From positions 1 through 6,536 of the forward strand of contig QFPO01000034.1 of assembly GCA_003241385.1 (NCBI GenBank): DNA of 6,536 nt, written 5' to 3'. Every line of letters starts with the position of its first letter. Position 1 is the stretch's first letter. The notes under the pieces were generated by a model. It had not been told where the DNA came from. It saw nothing but the letters and a program-made list of their open reading frames with translations, and ran no database searches. Both the position numbers and the translations under genes were made by a program. The stretch is from Rhodanobacter denitrificans (GTDB taxonomy: Bacteria; Pseudomonadota; Gammaproteobacteria; Xanthomonadales; Rhodanobacteraceae). This document shows positions 1 through 6,230 of this stretch, in pieces.

Positions 1-1728
1 GCAGGTCCAGGTGCAGCTCAGCGTCGAGGCGAACGTGTCGGTCACGATCGCACCGGTCACCGCGCTCGGTCCGGCATTGGCGGCGGCGATCGTGTAGGTC
101 GTCGAGCCGCCCGGCGTCGCGCTGCCGACGCCGTCGGTCTTCGTGATCGACAGATCGGCCGTGGCCTGCAGCGTATCGGTATCGGTCGCGCTGTTGTCGG
201 CCGGGTTCGGATCGTTGGCACCGGCTGGCAGCGAGACCGTCGCGGTGTTGACGAGACTGCCGCCGGCGCCGGCGTCGATCGCACAGGCTGCGGTATAGGT
301 CACGCTGGCCCCGACCGGCAGACCGGCCGGATCGGCGATGTGGCCGCTGCCGCTCGGCGTGCAGGTGCCGCCGGCCGTGCCGACGCAGGTCCAGGTGCAG
401 GTCAGCGACGGCGCGAACGTATCGGCGACCACGGCACCGGCGATCGCGCTCGGCCCGGCGTTGGCGGCGGTGATCGTGTAGGTCGTGCTGCCGCCCGGCA
501 CCGCGGTCGTCGTGCCGTCGGTCTTGGTGATCGACAGGTCCGCCGTGGCGGCGCCGACCGTGAACACGGTCGCGTCGCCCGGACCGGGCTGGCCCGGATC
601 GTCGGTGACGCCGGTGGTTTCGTTGCTGCCGTTGGCGTCGCCGTCGTAGACGAAGCTGCCCTGGTTGGCGATCGCGCCGGTCGCACCGGGCGCGATCAGC
701 GCGTCGATCGTGATCGTCACGCTGCCGCCGCTGCCGGGAATCGCACCGTTCCAGGTCACCGTGTTGGTACCGACGTTGGCGACCGCGCTGCCACTGCTGG
801 CCGACGCCGAGATCAACGTCAGCTGTGCCGGCAGCACGTCGGTGAACTCGTCGCCGGGGTTGTCGGCCTGCGCGCCGAGCGCGTTGGTCATGACCACCGT
901 GTAGGTGACCTGGGTACCCGGCACGAAACTGCCGCTGACGGTCTTGGTCGCGCTGACGTCGGCGCCGAGCGCGACGATCGTGTCGGTATCGGTCGCGCTG
1001 TCGTTGCCGGGCGTCGGATCGGTCACGCCGGCCGGTGCGGCGACCGTGGCGGTGTTGCTGAGCGTGCCGGCCGCCGCGGCGCTCAGCGTGCAGGCAGCCG
1101 TGTACAGGGTGCTGCCGCCAGCCGGCAGGTTGACCGTGTCGGCGATGTTGCCGCTGCCGCTGGCGGTGCAGGTACCGCCGCCGGCGCCGACGCAGGTCCA
1201 GGTACAGGTCAGCGCCGCCGGGAACGTATCGGCGACCGTCGCACCGGGTGCGTTGCTCGGGCCGGCATTGCTGGCGACGATCGTGTAGGTCACCGGTCCG
1301 CCCGGCGTCACGCTGGTCACGCCGTCGGTCTTGGTGATCGACAGATCCGCCTGCGGCGTCAGCGTGTCGGTGTCGGTCGCGCTGTTGTTGCCGGGTGTCG
1401 GGTCGGACACGCTGGCGGCGACCGTCGCGGTGTTGGCGAGCGTGCCGGTCGCGGCTGCGTCGATCGTGCAGGCGGCGGTGTAGGTCACGCTGCCGCCGGA
1501 CGGCAGAACGACCGTGTCGGCGATGTTGCCGCTGCCGCTGGCCGTGCAGGTGCCGCCGCCGGCGGCGACGCAGGTCCAGGTGCAGGTCAGCGCGGACGGG
1601 AAGATATCGGTGACGGTCGCGGCCGGATCGGCGTCCGGACCGGCATTGGACGCGGTGATCGTATAGGTCACGCTGCCGCCCGGCGTCGCGGTGGCGACGC
1701 CGTCGGTCTTGGTGATCGCCAGATCCGC
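1..1728 (-). repeat. Tandem DUF11-type Ig-like repeats inside the large exported protein
   Basis: Five head-to-tail units lie on the minus strand: 1728-1351 (126 residues), 1350-964 (129), 963-544 (140), 543-160 (128) and 159-1 (cut by the edge). Units 1, 2, 4 and 5 open with ADL(A/S)ITKTDG, continue with PGG and YTI, then NAGP, and carry a CTWTC motif. The three complete ones among them also have a TCT motif and a YTAAC motif, giving four cysteines per unit, and end with NSATDTDT. Unit 3 opens ADVSATKTVSG, lacks all four cysteines and is longer. The repeats are visible in the DNA too: the 16-mer gcaggtccaggtgcag occurs at 1-16, 385-400 and 1570-1585, and with one change at 1192-1207. DUF11 domains are beta-sandwich modules found in long bacterial and archaeal surface proteins. 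The regular cysteines suggest disulphide stapling outside the cytoplasm, which is inference. Confidence 0.9.
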
Positions 1729-3786
1729 CGTCGCCGCACGGCATGCGGTGACGCTGATGTCGTCGACCGCGACGCCGCCGAAGTTGATCGTGTTGTCGCT
1801 GGTCAGATTGAAGTTGAGCTCAACGTTCTGGCCGGCCAGCGCGTCGGCGCGTGCGACGACCTGGCTCCAGCCGGCGCGCGCCGGAATGTTGACGGTCGGA
1901 TTGCCGACCGCGTCGGCCATCGTGGCGTCGAGCCATTCGAACAGCCGCACCGGACTGGCACCGCCGACCTGGCGCAGATCGACGCTGTACAGATCGAAGC
2001 TCGCGTTTTCCATCTGATACTGGTGCGACCAGCGCACGACGACCGGCGGCGACAGCCCGGCCAGATCGATCGCCGGCGAGAGCAGATTCTGGTTGCTCGA
2101 CACGTTGTAGGTATTGTCGAGGTCGGTCTTCCAGCAGTTCACACCGCTGGCGCAGCTGTTGAACGCCGCAACCGGATTGGTGGTCGACGTCGCCGCGGTC
2201 GCCGGCAGACCGAGCTCCCACTCGTCCTGCGTACCGCTGTGCGTGAAGCCGGATGCGCCGCTCTCGAAATCGGTCGCGTACACCGTGGTCGGCACGAATC
2301 CCGGCGCGCAGGTCGGCGGCGGCGGCGGTTCGCAGATGCGCAGGCTCCAGCTGGTCAGCGTGCCGCCGCTGGCATTGTTGGCGTCGTCGCGCAGGTCCAG
2401 CGTCCAGGTGCCGCCGGCGTTCTCGCCGTCGAACCACGACAGCCGATACGTGGCCTCCGGCTTCAGACGCATGCCGCGCAGCACCGTGAACGTCGGCGGG
2501 ATCGCCGCTTCGTCGTCGAAGACCACGTCCATCTGCTGCTGGCCGCCGGTCGCGCCCGCGCCGATGTCGGTGAACAGGCCGATGTCGTTGCCGTTCGGCG
2601 AGCGCAGATGCGCATCGACGTCGGCCATCAGCGCATGGTTGAGCACGATCTCCACGTCGAGATCGCCGATGCGCGGATTGCCGGGCACGGTGATCGTCGA
2701 GCTGACCAAGCCGTTCGCCGGACCGATCGTCCTGGGCACGTCGGTGCTCGTGTACGTGGTGCAGCCGGCCAGCGGCATCGGCGCCGATGCGACGCTGACG
2801 CTCAAGTGATAGGTCGCGGTCGGTCCGCCGGTAGCCGCGCTGGCCGAGTCGACGAACGCGAAATAGGTGCCGGCCGTCTTGATCGAGAACACCAGCGCCT
2901 CGGACAGCGGGTTGGCGGCCGAGCCGGTGCTGTTGTCGTCGATCACCAGGATCTGGTTGCCGGCGTCGCCGAACAGCGCGATGCCCAGACGCGCGTTCCA
3001 TTGCACGGCGTCGCGCTCCGGATCGGCATCCAGGCTCAGGAACACCGTGTCGCCGGCGTTCGCGGTGAAGCTGTACCAGTCCTGCTCGGTCGCGGCGGCC
3101 GGGCTGCGCGCGCCGCTGACCCAGCCGTTGACCGGCAGCGGATTGGCGGTGGCCGGCGTGTCGTTGGATTCGACTTCGGGCGTCGGTGCACCGCGCTGGA
3201 CGCGGAAGTGCAGCTCGTACGGGCGCAGCGTCTGTGTAGCGCTGAAATGGTTGACGCGCAGATAGTAGGTGCCGTCGGCCGGGATCACGGTACCGGCGAT
3301 GCTCGAGGAGGTCGCCGCGAGCGATCCGTCGTCGTCGTCGAACTCCAGCACGGTGGTGCCGTCGCTGCCGAGCAGATTCAATTGACTGTCGGACGATGTG
3401 CTCACGTTCGCGGCGGTAATGACCGCCGCGTAGATGCGGTCGCCGGCCAGCGCTGCGAAGCTGTAGTAGTCGACATCCGCAGCCGGGAAGAGGGTGCCCT
3501 GCATGCGCACGTAGCCGGGGCCGCCGAGCGGCGTCGCGGTGGCCGCGGTCCCGTTGGGCTCGACCTCGCTCGGAAACTCGCTCGACAGCACGCGCGTGGA
3601 CACCGGCATGGTGCCGCGCGGCCGTACCGGCAGCGCCTTGCTCTCGACGAACGGCGTCGATGCCGGCAGCGGCGAGAACTGCAGTTCACTGCTCGCCGGC
3701 TGCGCCCCCAGCGCGCCGGCCAGCACGGCGATACCCATCACGCACAGCGACACGGCCACGCGCATGGCCCGGCTCTGCATCGTCAT
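1..3786 (-). CDS. Large exported multidomain PPC / P-domain / DUF11-repeat protein, partial (C-terminus off the left edge)
   Basis: The minus strand is open from an ATG at 3786 to the window edge, exactly 1262 codons with no stop. Residues 1-28 form a signal peptide: Arg at 6 and 9, a hydrophobic core and a likely cut after LGA28. Two PPC domains follow at about 74-196 (starts EVEPNGT) and 204-332 (starts EVESNDT). A P/Homo B domain spans about 342-485, with NHALMADVDAHLRSPNGN at 383-400 and cysteines at both ends (C342, C485). After a PPPPP linker, a jellyroll-like module (503-682, cysteines 545 and 551) ends in VDDISVTAC. DUF11-type repeats run from 687 onward. P and PPC domains normally accompany secreted peptidases, but none is visible here, so an adhesive or structural surface role is inferred. 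The start is supported by GGGG eight bases upstream; the ATG at 3780 is an alternative. The missing end could carry a sorting or anchor signal such as IPTL-CTERM, which cannot be seen here. Confidence 0.93.
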   Translation of the reverse strand, partial: MTMQSRAMRVAVSLCVMGIAVLAGALGAQPASSELQFSPLPASTPFVESKALPVRPRGTMPVSTRVLSSEFPSEVEPNGTAATATPLGGPGYVRMQGTLFPAADVDYYSFAALAGDRIYAAVITAANVSTSSDSQLNLLGSDGTTVLEFDDDDGSLAATSSSIAGTVIPADGTYYLRVNHFSATQTLRPYELHFRVQRGAPTPEVESNDTPATANPLPVNGWVSGARSPAAATEQDWYSFTANAGDTVFLSLDADPERDAVQWNARLGIALFGDAGNQILVIDDNSTGSAANPLSEALVFSIKTAGTYFAFVDSASAATGGPTATYHLSVSVASAPMPLAGCTTYTSTDVPRTIGPANGLVSSTITVPGNPRIGDLDVEIVLNHALMADVDAHLRSPNGNDIGLFTDIGAGATGGQQQMDVVFDDEAAIPPTFTVLRGMRLKPEATYRLSWFDGENAGGTWTLDLRDDANNASGGTLTSWSLRICEPPPPPTCAPGFVPTTVYATDFESGASGFTHSGTQDEWELGLPATAATSTTNPVAAFNSCASGVNCWKTDLDNTYNVSSNQNLLSPAIDLAGLSPPVVVRWSHQYQMENASFDLYSVDLRQVGGASPVRLFEWLDATMADAVGNPTVNIPARAGWSQVVARADALAGQNVELNFNLTSDNTINFGGVAVDDISVTACRAATADLAITKTDGVATATPGGSVTYTITASNAGPDADPAATVTDIFPSALTCTWTCVAAGGGTCTASGSGNIADTVVLPSGGSVTYTAACTIDAAATGTLANTATVAASVSDPTPGNNSATDTDTLTPQADLSITKTDGVTSVTPGGPVTYTIVASNAGPSNAPGATVADTFPAALTCTWTCVGAGGGTCTASGSGNIADTVNLPAGGSTLYTAACTLSAAAAGTLSNTATVAAPAGVTDPTPGNDSATDTDTIVALGADVSATKTVSGSFVPGTQVTYTVVMTNALGAQADNPGDEFTDVLPAQLTLISASASSGSAVANVGTNTVTWNGAIPGSGGSVTITIDALIAPGATGAIANQGSFVYDGDANGSNETTGVTDDPGQPGPGDATVFTVGAATADLSITKTDGTTTAVPGGSTTYTITAANAGPSAIAGAVVADTFAPSLTCTWTCVGTAGGTCTPSGSGHIADPAGLPVGASVTYTAACAIDAGAGGSLVNTATVSLPAGANDPNPADNSATDTDTLQATADLSITKTDGVGSATPGGSTTYTIAAANAGPSAVTGAIVTDTFASTLSCTWTC

Positions 3787-4253
3787 CTTCGGATCCCCAC
3801 CGGGACGGTGCGGTGTCCGTCCGGCTTCGTTCCCCGCAGCGGCCGCCGGCCCTGTGCCGTCGGTCCCCCCCACCGCAGGCGCACGATACGCCGAATTTTG
3901 TGAAAGCGTCCACAAGTTTGCGTGAGACCTGGCGGCTGTCGCGATCCGCATGGCCGTCGTTCGCATGCCTGGGAACGAAGGTGGCACCGCAGCCTTCGCC
4001 GCCGGGCCGGCTCTGCCTGGATCGCGGCGGTCCAACGGCGGTTCAACAGGCCGACGCGCCGTGCATGCCGCTTAAACCGACCGCCGCCGATGCGAATCCA
4101 CAGTGATCGCCATGAGCCGTCGCCGGGCCGCGCCCGCCTGTTCCGCATCGGCGGGAACGGGATCCGTCGGTTCGGTCCGCGCACGGAGATGACCGATCCG
4201 ATGTCGCCTCGCGGCACGGCTCGACGAACCCAGGTTCTTACATCGGAGCGTCA
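3787..4253. other. Gene-free divergent intergenic region
   Basis: These 467 bases separate the large minus-strand gene from the plus-strand metalloprotease-like gene and must hold the 5' ends of both. Open frames here give arginine-rich, low-complexity translations typical of GC-rich non-coding DNA, with no recognisable family and no convincing ribosome binding site. The only AT-rich patch is at about 3886-3920. On the minus strand it contains TTGTGG (3915-3910) and TATCGT (3888-3883), but these lie 21 bases apart, too far for a standard sigma-70 pair, so I do not call a promoter. A run of seven C's occurs near 3865-3871. I see no clear operator, riboswitch or small RNA. Confidence 0.6.
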
Positions 4254-4793
4254 ATGAGTTCGAAGAATACGCGTCTCCTGCCGCTGGCCTCGACCCTGTT
4301 CCTGGTGGGCATCTTCACGTTCGTCGTCCACGAGTTCGCGCATTGGCTGGCGGGAACCCTGCTCGGCTATCCGATGCGAATGACACCGAACCAGGCGCAT
4401 TCCACGACGCCCATGCTGCCTCTGCACGAGTCCATCGTGTCCGCCGCCGGACCGCTGGTGACCTACGCCCAGGCGGCCGTCGGCTATCGGCTGGTGACGA
4501 GGCGCTCCGCTCTGGTCGGCTTCGCCCTGGTCTACATGGCCTTCTTCATGCGACTGGTCGCCATGGGCGTCAGCACGTTCAATCCCAATGACGAAGCCCG
4601 GATCAGCCTCGAACTGGGACTCGGACTCTGGACGCTGCCGGCCTTGGCCGTTGCCGTCTTGTTGGTGCTGGTCGTTCTCGCCAGTCGCCGGATGAGAATC
4701 CATGTCCGGGAACAGTTGGTGTGCTATCTCGTCGCGTCCATCGTCGTCACCGCATTCGTCGGCGTGGATGCGCTCTGGTTCAGGCGCACCTGA
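4254..4793 (+). CDS. Small integral membrane protein with HExxH zinc-protease motif (M50-like)
   Basis: This 179-residue protein is almost entirely membrane-embedded, with hydrophobic segments at about 9-33, 60-82, 86-108, 120-143 and 155-175. The first segment carries HEFAHW (H26, E27, H30), the HExxH zinc-binding signature placed inside a membrane helix as in M50 / site-2-type proteases. A second M50-like signature, SAAGPLVTY (63-71), opens the next segment. The canonical third ligand of the family is an aspartate in an LDG-type motif. Here the best candidate is D113 in FNPNDEARIS (109-118), which is inference. There is no PDZ domain, and the protein is shorter than RseP-type proteases. GGAG at 4245-4248 sits five bases before the ATG and supports this start. 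The gene stands alone, divergent from the large exported-protein gene and convergent with the SdpI-like gene. No substrate can be named. It could be an active protease or a degenerate member. Confidence 0.88.
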   Translation: MSSKNTRLLPLASTLFLVGIFTFVVHEFAHWLAGTLLGYPMRMTPNQAHSTTPMLPLHESIVSAAGPLVTYAQAAVGYRLVTRRSALVGFALVYMAFFMRLVAMGVSTFNPNDEARISLELGLGLWTLPALAVAVLLVLVVLASRRMRIHVREQLVCYLVASIVVTAFVGVDALWFRRT

Positions 4794-4865
4794 GCCCAGG
4801 CCGGGCAGCGAAACCCGGGACGCGGCAGCTCGGCCAGGGCGGCGGCTCTGCGTCGCGCGGTATGC

Positions 4866-4888
4866 GGGCGCTCGACGGCGCGACGCCC
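4866..4888. terminator. Possible hairpin between convergent genes
   Basis: GGGCG and TCG (4866-4870, 4872-4874) pair with CGA and CGCCC (4881-4883, 4884-4888), leaving one bulged C and a six-base loop. The hairpin sits in the 95-base gap between the two convergent genes, directly beside the stop codon of the minus-strand gene. There is no T-tract on either side, so a terminator role is only suggested by position. GC-rich DNA forms such stems by chance. Confidence 0.25.
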
Positions 4889-5245
4889 TCAGCGCCGGTC
4901 GCGCAGGTCCATCGCGCGGGCCTTCAACCAGTTCTGCAGGCAAGCCAGCGGACCGAACAGCAAGGTCACCGCGAGCCAGACGTGCTCGTAGCCCTCGGTG
5001 TCGACCGGCGCGACGAAGAATCCATACAGCGAGGTCACGATCAGCGGCACGGTCCATCCGCACAGTACCCAGCCGCCGTAGGTATTGAGCTCGTACCAGT
5101 TGCGATCGGACCGGAAGGCCGCCGCATAGCGCACGCCAAAGCTGTGATTCATCGGCACGCGTCCGCGAATCATCGGTATCGCCATGCCGATGACCAGTGC
5201 GCTCAAGGCAAGGCCGATCAGCCCCAGTAACGCCGGCGAATTCAT
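4889..5245 (-). CDS. SdpI-family-like small membrane protein
   Basis: This 118-residue protein has three predicted membrane segments at about 5-26, 59-80 and 88-105. Between the first and second lies a conserved-looking loop, RVPMNHSFGVRYAAAF, then W50 and Y56GG. It resembles the SdpI family pattern of N-x-x-x-G-[IV]-R followed by a W and a tyrosine/glycine-rich end. SdpI is the immunity and signalling membrane protein against the SDP toxin in Bacillus. Most proteobacterial relatives have no known toxin partner, and no toxin gene is visible beside this one. The protein matches only the SdpI portion, without the DUF1648 part seen in longer members. The ATG at 5245 follows AGGGGAG (5263-5257) after eleven bases, slightly long but acceptable. 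The gene may be read through from the DUF3309-like gene 137 bases upstream, though a strong stem lies between them. The family call is moderately sure; the coding call is firmer. Confidence 0.8.
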   Translation of the reverse strand: MNSPALLGLIGLALSALVIGMAIPMIRGRVPMNHSFGVRYAAAFRSDRNWYELNTYGGWVLCGWTVPLIVTSLYGFFVAPVDTEGYEHVWLAVTLLFGPLACLQNWLKARAMDLRDRR

Positions 5246-5339
5246 GCGCGCGTGGGCTCCCCTAAGCCCGGCCGATCTGCGGCCCCCGCGTCGATGCTAC
5301 GACGCCAATGCCGTTACGCAAAGTCCTCGGGATTCGAGA

Positions 5340-5374
5340 CGCGGCGGCCGGCCGGCGCGGATACGGCCGCCGCG
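5340..5374 (-). terminator. Strong GC-rich stem downstream of the DUF3309-like gene
   Basis: GCGGCGGCCG (5341-5350) is perfectly complementary to CGGCCGCCGC (5364-5373). The C at 5340 and the G at 5374 extend the stem to 11 pairs around a 13-base loop. It begins eight bases past the stop codon of the minus-strand gene at 5383, where a terminator or 3' mRNA-stabilising stem would sit. No U-tract follows on the minus strand; the downstream sequence is GTCTCGAATCCCGAGG. Efficient intrinsic termination is therefore uncertain, and it may instead protect the transcript end or attenuate read-through into the SdpI-like gene. Confidence 0.5.
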
Positions 5375-5382
5375 CAGCGCCG

Positions 5383-5541
5383 TCAGATTCGTCCCATCAA
5401 CAGCAAAATGATCAGGATCACGACGACGAGTCCGAGGCCACCACTGGGGCCGTAGCCCCAGCCGCGGCTGTACGGCCACGACGGCAGGGCACCGATGAGC
5501 AGCAGGACCAGCACGATCAGCAGAATGGTCGACAAAGCCAC
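5383..5541 (-). CDS. DUF3309-like small hydrophobic membrane protein, GTG start
   Basis: This 52-residue protein has a hydrophobic N-terminal helix (3-20), a short polar centre with PSWPYSRGWGYGPSGG (20-35) and a second hydrophobic helix (36-49) ending in MGRI. The pattern of two helices around a W-P-x-S-R-x-W-G-Y-G-P-S-G-G core is what I recognise as the DUF3309 family, a set of tiny proteobacterial proteins of unknown function. The usual family length is about 50 residues. The start is GTG at 5541, eight bases after GGAG (5553-5550). The in-frame ATG further upstream would add a long basic, unfamiliar N-terminus. The ATG at 5546-5544 is out of frame. A two-helix inner-membrane hairpin is the likely topology (inference). 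A strong stem follows the stop codon. Confidence 0.85.
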   Translation of the reverse strand: MALSTILLIVLVLLLIGALPSWPYSRGWGYGPSGGLGLVVVILIILLLMGRI

Positions 5542-5547
5542 GGCATT

Positions 5548-5554
5548 CTCTCCT
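5548..5554 (-). promoter_or_regulatory. Ribosome binding site that fixes the GTG start of the DUF3309-like gene
   Basis: Minus-strand AGGAGAG precedes two possible initiation codons. An ATG at 5546-5544 lies only three bases after GGAG and opens a nine-codon frame (MPWLCRPFC, stop at 5519-5517). A GTG at 5541-5539 lies eight bases after GGAG and opens the conserved 52-residue frame. The spacing and the protein family both favour GTG. The overlapping short frame could compete for ribosomes. Confidence 0.7.
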
Positions 5555-5564
5555 AGCTGTAGAG

Positions 5565-5596
5565 GCTCCCGGAGGAGCGGAACCGGTCCGCCGGTT
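5565..5596 (-). promoter_or_regulatory. Twin tetraloop hairpins in the leader of the DUF3309-like gene
   Basis: Two perfect stems lie next to each other upstream of the ribosome binding site. At 5581-5596, AACCGG pairs with CCGGTT around a four-base loop. At 5565-5578, GCTCC pairs with GGAGC around a four-base loop. On the transcript, the CTCCT inside the second hairpin (5577-5573) is also complementary to the AGGAG of the ribosome binding site (5554-5550). The same bases could therefore either form the hairpin or mask the binding site. The pairing is seen in the sequence; any control function is inference. Confidence 0.4.
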
Positions 5597-5882
5597 ATGC
5601 GCGGCGTCGCGCATCGTCGAGCGCGCAAAGTCCACACGTGTACCGGGGATCCCGGATCGGACAAGTAGCGGCGCGGCGGTGAATCGGTCCTGTATTGATC
5701 CCTCGCTCGCATTCGACACGACGCTGCGGTTCAGATGCCGGTGACGCCGGCGTGGCCGGCTATCCGCGACCTGAACGTCGCGACGCGATGCGCGCGCGAT
5801 TCATCGTCTGCTCCGCGCCGTCTGCCTAGGCTGCGTCCCCACCGACTCGCTGCGTGCGAGTCCAGCCCAAGAGGACCCCGCG

Positions 5883-6167
5883 ATGTTGAAGATGCCGCGT
5901 ATCCGCAATCCGCTGTTCGCCGTTTCGCTCGCCGCCGTCTCGCTCGCCGCTTTCGCGCAGACACCGCGCCCGAACTCCGGCGAACTCGCCCCCGAATGGA
6001 CCCGGACCGATACCGATCGCGACGGCTTCCTGACCAAGGAAGAGCTGGTTCCGTTTCCGAGCGTGCTCAAGCAGTTCGAAGTCATCGACACCGACCGCGA
6101 CGGCAAGATCTCGCAGGCCGAGTACGCCGACTGGGTCGACGCCGGCAAGCCGACGCGCGACGACTGA
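5883..6167 (+). CDS. Exported two-EF-hand calcium-binding protein
   Basis: This 94-residue protein starts with a signal peptide: basic residues at 3, 6 and 8, a hydrophobic stretch 11-24 and a likely cut after AFA25. The mature part is about 69 residues and carries two canonical 12-residue EF-hand loops, DTDRDGFLTKEE (43-54) and DTDRDGKISQAE (69-80). Each has acidic residues at positions 1, 3, 5 and 12 and glycine at 6, so both should bind calcium. The pair has the spacing of one EF-hand unit and fills nearly the whole mature protein. A periplasmic or secreted calcium-binding role follows from this, but no partner is known. AGGA at 5872-5875 lies seven bases before the ATG. Transcription is monocistronic: an intrinsic terminator follows 33 bases after the stop. 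The divergent neighbour is the DUF3309-like gene. Confidence 0.92.
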   Translation: MLKMPRIRNPLFAVSLAAVSLAAFAQTPRPNSGELAPEWTRTDTDRDGFLTKEELVPFPSVLKQFEVIDTDRDGKISQAEYADWVDAGKPTRDD

Positions 6168-6200
6168 CCGATTGTCCGTCCCCCTCCCTCGGGACTTTTT

Positions 6201-6230
6201 GAAGCGACCTTTACGGTCGCTTCTTTTTTT
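6201..6230 (+). terminator. Intrinsic (Rho-independent) terminator of the EF-hand gene
   Basis: GAAGCGACC (6201-6209) and GGTCGCTTC (6215-6223) form a perfect nine-pair stem around the loop TTTAC. Seven T's follow at once (6224-6230). This is a textbook plus-strand terminator placed shortly after the stop codon of the EF-hand gene. The reverse direction lacks a T-tract, so it should act one way only. Confidence 0.93.

Larger units (their letters stand above)
5542..5882. other. Divergent intergenic region between the DUF3309-like and EF-hand genes
   Basis: These 341 bases carry the 5' ends of two divergent genes and no convincing gene of their own. The half nearest the minus-strand gene is rich in short stems: those at 5565-5596 and CCGGG/CCCGG at 5643-5655. 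Minus-strand TTGTCC (5664-5659) and TACACG (5642-5637) are 16 bases apart and could be a weak promoter, though the -10 match is poor. GCCGGC occurs twice at 5746-5751 and 5755-5760. No clear promoter for the EF-hand gene is visible. Confidence 0.5.

Noticed and set aside
1..1728. Regularly spaced repeats that might suggest a CRISPR array
   Set aside because: The repeat period is about 380 bases and in frame with coding sequence; these are protein domain repeats.
340..3903. A plus-strand open frame of more than 1180 codons across the large gene
   Set aside because: Its translation is monotonously rich in R, G, A and V and matches no family. The minus-strand frame gives a signal peptide and recognisable domains in order. 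The long antisense frame is a by-product of high GC and strong codon bias.
3982..4000. TGGCAC motif hinting at a sigma-54 promoter
   Set aside because: The required TTGC element at the right spacing is missing.
3783..4257. Arginine-rich open frames on both strands upstream of the metalloprotease-like gene
   Set aside because: They have low-complexity translations, no family resemblance and poor ribosome binding sites, and they overlap one another on both strands.
4251..5063. A 270-codon minus-strand frame over the metalloprotease-like gene
   Set aside because: It lies antisense to a gene with clear motifs and membrane segments, and its own translation is H/Q/R/G-rich and unfamiliar.
5322..5340. 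TCGAATCC on the minus strand, like a tRNA T-loop
   Set aside because: No acceptor stem, anticodon arm or CCA end can be placed around it. It is just a short CTCG/CGAG stem.
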